DNA of 64,000 nucleotides from positions 372,001 through 436,000 of the forward strand of contig JAESUZ010003107.1 of assembly GCA_017311185.1 (NCBI GenBank). The letters run 5' to 3'. How positions within the stretch are numbered: position 1 is the first letter of the stretch; every line of letters starts with the position of its first letter. Both the position numbers and the translations under genes were made by a program. A model generated the notes under the pieces. The model saw nothing but the letters and a program-made list of their open reading frames with translations, searched no databases and had not been told where the DNA came from. This stretch comes from Proteles cristata cristata. Its lineage: Eukaryota; Chordata; Mammalia; Carnivora; Hyaenidae. Positions 56,401 to 64,000 of this stretch are shown here, piece after piece.

Positions 56401-59400
56401 GGCATGGAAACTGCCATACGTCCCTCCCCGCCCCAACTTTGTCTTCACCTTTTTTTATTAAAAAAAAAATTTTTTTAATGTTTATTTATTTTTGAGAGAG
56501 AGATAGAGACAGCATGAGCAGGGGAGGGTCAGAGAGAGAGGGAGAAACAGAATCCGAAGACAGGCTCCAGGCTCTGAGCTAGCTGTCAGCACAAAGCCCG
56601 AAGTGGGGCTTGAAACCACGAACCTTGAGATCATGACCTGAGCTGAAGTTGGATGCTTAACTGACTGAGCCACCCAGGCGCCCCAGTCTTTACCTCTCTT
56701 GAATCCCACTCAAGGGGGCTTACCTGAACAGCTCCCCCATAGATACCCCACCTTCCTGCAGAATGGGCGTTATGAGTTCTGCTAGGTAGAGCCACACATG
56801 AGGGATGTCAATTTCCATGTCTTCAGCCAATTCTAGAATTTCATACAGCCTACAAGTGGAATGAATTCAAAGTCAGAGCATTCTAGGAAAGACAAGCCAG
56901 ATCTCCCACCCTCCATCTGGGGCATCACGGCACTGTTAAAGGATCAACTGTGGAGCCCTTGGAGAACACTTCCTAAGCATGGGGCAATTATCTCAAGCTA
57001 AAGCCACACTCTTGTCCTTACGTGGTACACCCCTAACCCTGCCAAAAGATCTGCTGACCAAGACAGTTGAGGAACTATACTCTTATCCAAGTTTCCACGG
57101 GTCCTACAGAAGAGGAAGTCTGTAGGTATGTAAAAGTAGGAGATCCGCAGAAGGCATACCCTTGGTAGTACTGAGCAGTGGAGAGGTGCCCAGCAAAGAG
57201 CAGCTGGTGCAGCAGCCGCCCCATATGCTCACGAGCGATGGTGCTGCGCTCCAGTGTGGACTCAATGCCGTGCCGCACAAAGATGAAGAGCAGGGAGGGT
57301 GAGGCCAGCTCCTGGACGCACTGCACGGCCTCCTACAGGTGTGCAGGGCAGGAGGGAGAGGAAGGTCACCGTCTGGTCCAGATTCCACACTCCATGCCTC
57401 TTGGCACACATCCCTCCCTACCCACTCTGCTGTCACTCAGACCCCTCCCTCCCACTGCTTACCTTCATGTCATTGAGATGGAGATATTCTTCAATGATGG
57501 CCTTGGATTTCTTTTCCAGCTCTTCCTCAGAGAGCGCAGCCTTTGGAGGGCTTACAGGGGGGAGGGTGGCTTCGCGTTTCACTGAAAGGGGAAAAACAGA
57601 TTAAGGATTTCAGTTTGTTTTCCTAGAAAGAAGGGCCCAGAGCTCTGAAGACTGAGGACTGCCTAGTCCCATACCCTTCCCTTCCTCTCCCAGCCCCTTA
57701 CCAGCATCCCGCCCACGGTCCCGATCCTCCGTGAGGCTAGCTGCCTTGCGTAGTCCCTCAGGCTGGGAGGGCCGCTCTCTACTCCGCTCCTCCACTTCCT
57801 TGCTGAAGCTCCGCTTGGTGGCAGGTGTCCGAGAGCGATCGAGCCGGTCCCCACGGTCACCTCCCCGTTCACTCCGCTCTAGGCGGTCTCCCCGGTCCCC
57901 AGCTTTCTCACCTCTTTCCCGGCTCAAGCTACTCCTAGAGAAAAAACAGGCACGTCACTGATCATCTATACAGCCTAGCTGCTCTCTTGTGTTAACTACC
58001 CAACATGATGAGCAACTGTAGGCCCAAGTTCCTGGTGTCAGAACATCCCCCAATCTAGCCAGGGGTTCTGAGCATTACACGTGAGGATTCCTGTAGCACC
58101 ACCAAAGCCCAATAACAGCACTCTTGGCGTGAAGAACAAAGAAAGCCAGAAAACCTCACCTCTGTACCACACGTCTGCTATCTGTATTTTCTGTAGGTAC
58201 TGCTTGTTGAAGGGCTGAGAAGCGGTTCAAGGTACTAGTAGCTGGACGAGCAGCTTCTGATGCTGGGGAGACAGAAAATCCAGATCAAACTCTCTTCCGT
58301 TCTATCTCCCACTCATCAGTTTAGGACACTTGGTCCTAGCCCCAACAAGAATGCAATTTATTCCCTAGTCCCAAACATATGCCTATTACTACCTACCCAC
58401 TTTGTACCAAAAGCCTTCCCCATAGACAAGGCTCTGCCCTCAAGAGAGAAGAGCCACCCAGCTCCTTACAATGGCCTCCATACCTGCGTCAGAGGGCTTG
58501 GCTCCTGAGCCTCCACTGCTGCCCTTGCCCCAACTCAATCGCCCTCCAGGTGCAAAGAGCTGGTTGTTAGAATCAATGGATCCCGGCTGAGGAAGGAAAG
58601 GGAAGTGGAGTCATGAGTCTAATCTGGCCAAAGCCCACAGCCACACAGTAGCAAACTACCTAGACCAGGGGAAACTTTTCTTGCAAAAGGCCAAATAGTA
58701 AATATTTGAGGCTTTGCAGGCCATATAGTTTCTATTTCAACTACCCCACTTGGCGACTGTAGTATAAAAGCGGTCATGCATGATACAAGAAACGAGGATA
58801 ATTACGTCCCAATAAAACCATGGATACTGAAATTTATATTTTTAATAATTTCTTATTACATAATACCCACTTTATGTTTTTCAACCGTTAAAAAAACACA
58901 AAAGCCATTTCTTAGCTGTGAAATGTAGAGAGAAGCAACGTTGTGAGTTTCCAACACTGGCCCAGACAGATGTGAGCACACCCCCAAGGGCTGGCACTAG
59001 AACCCTGTCACTAGCAATCTAGCTAGTCTAACAAGAAAAAGTCAACCATCACCTTCCCAACCTCAGAAAATGAGGGCACCAAGATCCAAACCTATGCTCA
59101 ATGTCCATTTGATCCCTCTTTACCCTCCCACGACCACCACCCCTCCCTCCAATACACAAACCCCTACCTTGGTGATCTTGGTGAGCCGTGAGGTGTCAAT
59201 AGGGCGGCTGCCCTTGCTGATGGGGACGGTGTTCCAGCCACCATCATCCACAAGTGGGAGGCCTCGGCCTGGGACAAGGAGGAGAGCATACTGCAATGAG
59301 TAATTCCTAGCAGCCCTATCACCTGGGGCAGCCCCAGCCTCCCTTCCTCAGATCCTCAGTTCCATCATGTGGTCTCAGTGGCCCAGACACGTGGCACTAA

Positions 59401-62400
59401 CAAACAGTCATCAACGGAAAGCTGAACCCCTTACTCTGCCCCCTCCTTAATCTGAGCCTCAAACTCACTAATAGGTGGGCCTGGAGGGCCACCCCGACGC
59501 TTGTCACTGCCCTTGGCCATTAGCTGTTGCACTTTTACATGCTCCCAGTGCTCCTCCATCTCAGCCTCTTTGTGGATCTGGTCAATGGTCTTGGGACCTT
59601 GGTCCCCACGGCGTGGCACCCAATTGCTCTGTGAGTACAGAAGACCAGTCACAAGGTAATTAATTACATCAGATGGCCAGACAAAACCATGCTGGGAATT
59701 GGGGACTATGGGGTACAGGAAGCAGACTAGCAGCGAGGAGAGGACACACACCCGTCTCAGATCCAGCACGTCTTGCAGCATGAAGCGGATCCGGGATGAA
59801 GTCTTCTTTTCCTTAATTATTTTTTCCATCTGGTTGAAATACTGATCCATTCGGGGCTAGAAGAAGCAACATGGGGGGCACCTGGGTGGCTCAGTCAGTT
59901 AAGCATCCAACTTTGGCCCAGGTCATGATCTCACAGTTCATGGGTTCGAGCCCCCCGTCAGGCTCTGTGCTGACAGCTCAGAGCCTGGAGTCTGTTTCAG
60001 ATTCTGTGTCTCCCTCTTTCTCTGCTCTCCCCCCCCACCCCGCAACTCATGCACTCTCTTTCTTGCTGTCTCAAAACTAAACTTAAAAAAAAAAAAAAAA
60101 GTAGCAGCAACAATATCAGGTCAGGAGCTTATAATACCTCACCTCCAACTACAGGCCTGACCCCTCCTCAGGCCTTCATCTCCACCACTGTGGCTCAGTG
60201 GCCCACACACGACAGCCCGACAAGGGGTTCGTCAGTGGACAGCAGGCCCCGGCACTGCTGCCATGTACCTTATACATCGCAGGACCCCTACCTTGGCTTT
60301 TTCAAAGTCCAGATCTTTGCCAATGGTAGTGAGCAGACGACAGAGGCATTCAAGAGACTCTTCATCATGGTTCTTAAGTAGTTTAACCACACAGTCATGC
60401 ATTATTGCCTCTGTTAACATCTTCAGTTTAAACAACTCTCCAATAAACTTGATATTCCCTAAAGAGCGCCGCCGGGCTATGTCTCGAGCCTCTTCCAACT
60501 CTTCCTTGAGGCGTCCTCGTTCTTCTGCCTGCCAATTATAGGACAGAAACCTGTCAAAAAGGCACCCAGCCACTGGGCTAAAACGTCCCTCCTCCCCCAT
60601 ATCTGGATTCCTAAACCTAGCAGCAACTACTCATGTCTTAAGGCAGAGAAACCTCCAAAACACCATGATCCCCAACCCTCCCTTACTCCTACCCCCAATT
60701 CTACAGCAGAGTAGCATCCAGACGGACAGCAGGGTTGGTGGGTTTTCTCTCACCGTAGCAGCTTCATCCATCTCTTTTTGCTTCTTCTCAAAAACCTCAT
60801 CATCATCTTTGTCTTTCTCAAACTCCTTCTGACATCGATTCAACAACAGTTTTCGGAAGTTCACAGTCACAGTTGGCTTTTCTGTAGTGGGCACTTTCAG
60901 CTGTATGTCAAGGAGAACATCACATTTACACTGGTTCCAAGAAGGCAGGCCCTCCAAGACTCTTTACCTAACCCAGGAAGACCTCGGGCCCCCAATCTGC
61001 CTCCTTCTGACTGCCATCAACAGCACGGGTTGGAAGAGAACCAAGAAGCTGGACTCAAAGAGTCTCAGGAAGAGAAGTAGGAACCTAGACCACAAGGTTT
61101 AGTAACAGTGGAAACTAACCGCCATGAGGCAGCGGCACATGTTGGCATAGGCCACAGAGAAGTTGGGCTCTGAAATGGCCTTCTCGAAGATGAGGTCAAT
61201 GACCCCTTTGAGGCGTTCCTCCGTGTCAATGGCCAGCTGCGTCACCTGCTTCATCAGCTGCTGGAACATCTGGGGTGTCAGCTTATTTAGGATGGAGCGC
61301 ACCCTGCGGAACAGGTCCTGGCAGAGGGGACAGAGAAGACACAGGATTCAGTAAGGTTCTCAGAAGAACAGAGGTCACTGGAAAGTACGGTAGAGTATGG
61401 TTGGGACTCAGGTAGATGTTAGTAATAAGGATGACAGAAATGGGCAGCTGAGCGGCGCCTGGGTAGCTCAGTCGGTTCAGCAGCCAACTTAGCTCAGGTC
61501 ATGATATCATAGTTTCTGAGTTCAAGCCCCACATTGGGCTCTGTGCTGACAGCTCAGAGCCTGGAGCCTGCTTCAAATTCTGTGACTCCCTCTCTCTCTG
61601 TCCCTCCTCCGCTCATACTCTCTCTCTCAAAAATAAATAAATGTTTAAAAAAAAAAAAAAGCAAAGAAAAGAAACTGGCAGTTGGGTGGCTCAGTCAGTT
61701 AGGCATCCAACTCTTAATTTCGGCTCAGATCTGATCTCACAGTTCATGAAATCGAGCACCATGTCAGGCTCTGCACCTTCCAAAAAGGAGCCTGCTTGGG
61801 ATTCTGTCTCCCTCTCTCTCTCTGGGCTTCCCGTGCATGCAAACATGCTCTCCCTCTCGCTCTTGATATACATTTAAAAAAAGGGGGGGGAGGGGGAGGC
61901 AACAAACAAAGAGAGCAAAGTTGGCTCAGAAGACAGACCTTGAAGAGGAGAAATGAAGACCAAAAGCAGCACTTGCCAGTACCTGGGTTTTGCTGCCATC
62001 AGCATCCTCTTCCCCTCGATCCTTATCAGCAGCTGTCCGCTTGCTGCTGGGTTTCCAGGCTTTCTCTGCTTTGTTCAACTTTATATCTTCAGTCATTAAC
62101 ACCGTGGCAATGATCTTGCGGGGTTCCTTTCGGGGGCCCTGCTGAGAGCGCCGGGGTCCCAGACCAGCCTGCTAAGCAAGGGGTAAGGACAAGCGAAGAC
62201 AAAGAGCTAATCAGCACAACCTGTGACAGTGGTACCACACATCTCCAGGGCAGATTTCTCCCCACCTCTCAGCAAGACAAGGGAGCCATCCCCCAAATCC
62301 CCTCGACTATCTGCCCCTCTAGCCGGTCCCACTCACCGGCCCTCGGGGAAGCTCCCCACCTGGCCCACCCCTTGGGGGCCCACGGGTGCTAAGGGCTGGT

Positions 62401-64000
62401 CGGCCAAGATTGGCAAAGGAAGGAGTGAAGTCTGGGCCACAATTTATGCCTTGAAGTCTAGCAGGGTCCAGTGGCCGCAGTGGTGTTTTATTGGCCTGTG
62501 AAGAGGACACAGAAGGCATCAGAAACAGGTTATGACTCTTGACTAGTCTTTCGAGACCTCAGGCACCTCCCCCCGCCAGCCAGCCAGCCCAAACTGACCC
62601 TCCCCCTCAAGCCTACCAACCTTATCCAACACCACATCGCTGATATGAGGCAATCCCTCCGGCTTCTGCATACTGGCAAAGATGAACTGAAAGCCAAGCA
62701 GGAACTCACGGTCATATCGCTTTTTCTCCTCAAGGTTTAGAGGCTTCCACTGATCTACGAGGAAGACAAGATGAACCAATCATACACTGGTCTCCTGGGG
62801 CCCTGGCAAGAATATCCAACCCTTCTCAACTCTTCCCTTAGCATACCTGACTTATACTCATACTTCTGCTCCCCTGGCTGGATGTTCTCAGCATTGTGAA
62901 TTTTGTCTTCCTTTGAGTCCCAGGTCTCGTCTGCTTCCTCAGGCCGGGGGGGCACACTGCTGCCCTCAGGCTCCGGACCAGGGCTGGTGCCTACAGGAGG
63001 CTGATTTTCCACCTCTGGTACTCCTGGGTTCACCTGTAAACACAGGACACCCCACTGTGGTTACAGTATTATCACTGTTCCATACCCAAACTCTACCCTC
63101 TCCCCTCCATTACTTTCTGCTCCCTTACCTCCTTGAAGGCATCTAGAAGGTCACCTACAGCCTCCTTCTTATTGAGCTCTTTAATTTTCCGTCTCCTCTT
63201 TGGCACAGACACTGCCACTATTTAAGGGGGCAAAATGGGCACGACTTATGAGGAACAAAAGTGGGAGTAACTGGGGAAATAAAAAGCAGCTCCTGTTCAA
63301 TATTTCCTCTTTCCAACATACCCACTATGGACTTAAAATTCCTTAATCTCAAGAATTTTAGCTCTTAGGGTCCATGATGAGGCACAGTGGCACAAATGAG
63401 AGGTCTCGAATAAAGAGGGAAAAAACCCACATCTTTCAGCCTGCCCCAATTCCACCATCCCATCACACCTTACCTTGGGTGGCTGCTGCTGCCTCCAAAT
63501 TCTGAGGCACGTGGGCTGCAACAGGGGTGCTCTCTTGGGGAAGAAGTTCCTCTCCTCCTTTCTCACCCTCAGCTTCTCCTGTTTCTCCTTCTTCTTCATC
63601 TTCTTCCTCTTCCTCCATTTCCTCCTCCTGGGCAGGGGAAGCAGTTGGAGGAGCCATAGCTGGAGTGGCAGAGAGGCCGGCGGGGGGAGCCACTGATGCT
63701 GGAACCTCCTTGGCCTGCTCCTGTGGCTCACTGACTGGGCTTAAGTCCACAGCTGGTGGCGAGGGGGCTCCGTTGAGCAGTTCCTCAGGTTGGGCAGTTG
63801 GAGCAATGGGCATGGGGGATTCAGAGGGACAAGCTGGGGGAGGGAGAGGAGCAATCTCTGGGCTCGACTCAACCTCTGGTTCCAGATCCTCAGACGAGAC
63901 CATGCCATTAGGTTCAGGCAGAATATCCACTTTGTGAGATGCAAGGGGGGTGGGAACCTGGAGAGGACTGGAAGAGAACTCAGATTCTGGAATCGGTTTG
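50478..64000 (-). CDS. EIF4G1: eIF4G1 translation-initiation scaffold (3' part; runs off the right edge)
   Basis: eIF4G1 bridges the mRNA cap, PABP, eIF4A, eIF3 and MNK kinases in cap-dependent initiation. CDS exons in transcript order: 63474-64000 (5' cut by window), 63129-63217, 62847-63033, 62621-62754, 62337-62495, 61983-62168, 61120-61317, 60754-60900, 60292-60528, 59752-59856, 59469-59628, 59168-59268, 58484-58586, 58160-58262, 57702-57934, 57463-57581, 57160-57332, 56724-56849, 56240-56321, 54158-54256, 53908-54042, 53716-53797, 53429-53569, 50478-50662. They give 1,269 visible residues of a protein of about 1,600. An acidic Pro/Glu-rich region leads into the eIF4E-binding motif YDREFLL (about visible residue 281). 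MIF4G/HEAT-1 (eIF4A/eIF3) follows on exons 61317 to 59752, an RS/RD-rich linker on 57702-57934, MA3 on 57581 to 56240, and the W2/MNK-binding end on 54256 to 50478. The extreme C-terminus reads [11 protein letters not shown], one Glu more than the human tail I recall. Confidence 0.95.
50751..50953 (+). mobile_element. 5'-truncated young LINE-1 with probable 3' transduction
   Basis: The carnivore L1 3' end (GATGAGCACTGGGTGTTATG, AATTTGACAATAAACTAT) lies at 50751-50824. An A-rich tail (about 50825-50856), about 87 bp of unrelated AT-rich sequence and a second A-run (50945-50953) follow. The whole is bracketed by the 12-bp duplication AACAAGGCCCTG at 50739-50750 and 50954-50965. It lies in the last EIF4G1 intron. 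Confidence 0.85.
52540..53035 (+). mobile_element. LINE-2 fragment
   Basis: L2-like text: ACTTTCTGCCTCAGGGCCTT, TTCAAATCTCCCCCTCC, AGTGCCCTGGCACGTACCGG, TTGCTGAATGCATGAA. It lies in the last EIF4G1 intron; the stretch to its left (51000-52540) shows nothing I can name. Confidence 0.6.
53040..53150 (+). mobile_element. MIR SINE fragment
   Basis: Partial sense MIR: TTAACCTAAGCCTCAGTCTC, then GTTGTGAGAATTAAACGAGG. Confidence 0.5.
55231..55417 (-). mobile_element. CAN-SINE, antisense
   Basis: TTGATGTTTTTGAGAGAAAG, a (GA)n block, GCAGGCTCCAGGCTCTGAGC, then GAGCCACCCAGGTGCCC. Flanking direct repeat GG(G/A)AGCTAAACT(T/C)TT at about 55216-55230 and 55418-55433. Confidence 0.9.
55763..55971 (+). mobile_element. 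CAN-SINE
   Basis: GGGCACTTGGGTGGCTTGGT, TCATGATCTCACGGTTCTTG, GGCTCTGTGCTGACAGCTC, then an A/T-rich tail. Target-site duplication GAATG(C/G)TAGCTGAA at 55749-55762 and 55972-55985. Confidence 0.92.
56453..56685 (-). mobile_element. CAN-SINE, antisense, near an EIF4G1 donor site
   Basis: Poly(T), TGTTTATTTATTTTTGAG, a (GA)n block, then GAGCCACCCAGGCGCCCC. Flanking duplication GTCTT(C/T)ACCT at about 56441 and 56686. It is 38 nt from the 5' splice site of exon 56724-56849. Confidence 0.92.
58670..58940. mobile_element. Fossil DNA transposon (hAT/Charlie-like)
   Basis: GCAAAAGGCCAAATAGTAAA, TATTTGAGGCTTTGCAGGCC, then CCAATAAAACCATGG resembles a common mammalian hAT-type MER element (AAAGGGCCAGATAGTAAATATTT, AGGCTTTGCGGGCC). 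Exact subfamily not assigned. It lies in the EIF4G1 intron 58587-59167. Confidence 0.5.
59343..59419 (-). ncRNA. SNORD66: Box C/D snoRNA SNORD66
   Basis: This snoRNA guides 2'-O-methylation of 18S rRNA and is processed from the spliced EIF4G1 intron. On the minus strand it has a C-like box TTGATGA (59408-59414), the conserved stretch TTAGTGCCACGTGTCTGGGC, an internal D'/C' pair (CTGA, then ATGATGG) and a D box CTGA (59348-59351). The ends form a 6-bp terminal stem (CTTTCC with GGAAGG). The D-side end lies about 75 nt upstream of the 3' splice site (59269), the usual spacing for intron-encoded C/D snoRNAs. Human SNORD66 is also in an EIF4G1 intron. The C box starts with T rather than the usual purine. 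Confidence 0.88.
59872..60099 (+). mobile_element. CAN-SINE beside an EIF4G1 splice acceptor
   Basis: GGGGCACCTGGGTGGCTCAG, TCATGATCTCACAGTTCATG, GGCTCTGTGCTGACAGC, CT/C-rich block and a 16-bp A-run. Target-site duplication AG(A/T)AG(A/C)AGCAACA at 59859-59871 and 60100-60112 (11 of 13). It is antisense to EIF4G1, and only 15 nt separate it from the exon ending at 59856. Confidence 0.92.
61455..61664 (+). mobile_element. CAN-SINE
   Basis: GGCGCCTGGGTAGCTCAGTC, TCATGATATCATAGTTTCTG, GGCTCTGTGCTGACAGCTC, (CT)n, AAATAAATAAATGTTT and an A-run. First of two tandem copies in an EIF4G1 intron. Confidence 0.92.
61677..61890 (+). mobile_element. CAN-SINE, tandem second copy, diverged
   Basis: GTTGGGTGGCTCAGTCAGTT, TCTGATCTCACAGTTCATG, an altered middle with CTTCCAAAAAGGAGCCTGC, a CT block, TACATTTAAAAAAAG and a G-run. 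It begins about 12 bp after the tail of the copy at 61455. Confidence 0.88.

Overview
This is a vertebrate, clearly mammalian, nuclear window. Every gene is split into GT/AG exons, CpG islands sit at promoters, and introns carry SINEs, LINEs and microsatellites. The abundant tRNA-derived SINE (head reading GCGCCTGGGTGGCTCAG, then a CT-rich stretch and a poly(A) tail) is a CAN-SINE, which marks Carnivora. Its body type (GGCTCTGTGCTGACAGCTCAGAGCCTGG-like) resembles the feline form rather than the canine form, so a cat-family (feliform) genome is the best inference. Species cannot be fixed from sequence alone.

The gene content matches the block at human 3q27.1, read in the opposite direction. 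From left to right: CHRD (minus, 1005-9783), THPO (plus, 13502-17347, with 5' UTR from about 11941), POLR2H (minus, 20997-24185), CLCN2 (plus, 26287-40398), FAM131A (minus, 42020-49293) and the 3' part of EIF4G1 (minus, 50478 to past the right edge). I rebuilt every coding exon from splice sites, reading phase and similarity to remembered mammalian proteins. The open frames close without frameshifts: 952 aa for CHRD, 352 for THPO, 150 for POLR2H, 903 for CLCN2, 366 or 349 for the two FAM131A starts, and 1,269 visible residues for EIF4G1. A box C/D snoRNA, SNORD66, lies in a 200-bp EIF4G1 intron.

The layout alternates. CHRD/THPO and POLR2H/CLCN2 are divergent pairs, each separated by about 2.1 kb. 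THPO/POLR2H and CLCN2/FAM131A are convergent pairs. FAM131A follows EIF4G1 in the same direction, with about 750 bp between the EIF4G1 poly(A) signal and the FAM131A start codon. The genes do not form one pathway. They cover a secreted BMP antagonist, the megakaryocyte growth factor, a subunit shared by the three nuclear RNA polymerases, a chloride channel, a poorly characterised FAM131 protein and a translation-initiation scaffold.

No undescribed multi-gene system is visible. The points that most deserve a second look are: an L1 tail with an apparent 3' transduction in the last EIF4G1 intron; two antisense SINEs within 15-21 nt of essential 3' splice sites (THPO and EIF4G1); the overlapping THPO uORF whose stop codon is made by splicing; lineage changes in THPO (dibasic site, signal-peptide end); two FAM131A N-termini, one carrying an acylation motif; a perfect 50-bp palindrome in a CHRD intron; and a degenerate minisatellite between POLR2H and CLCN2.
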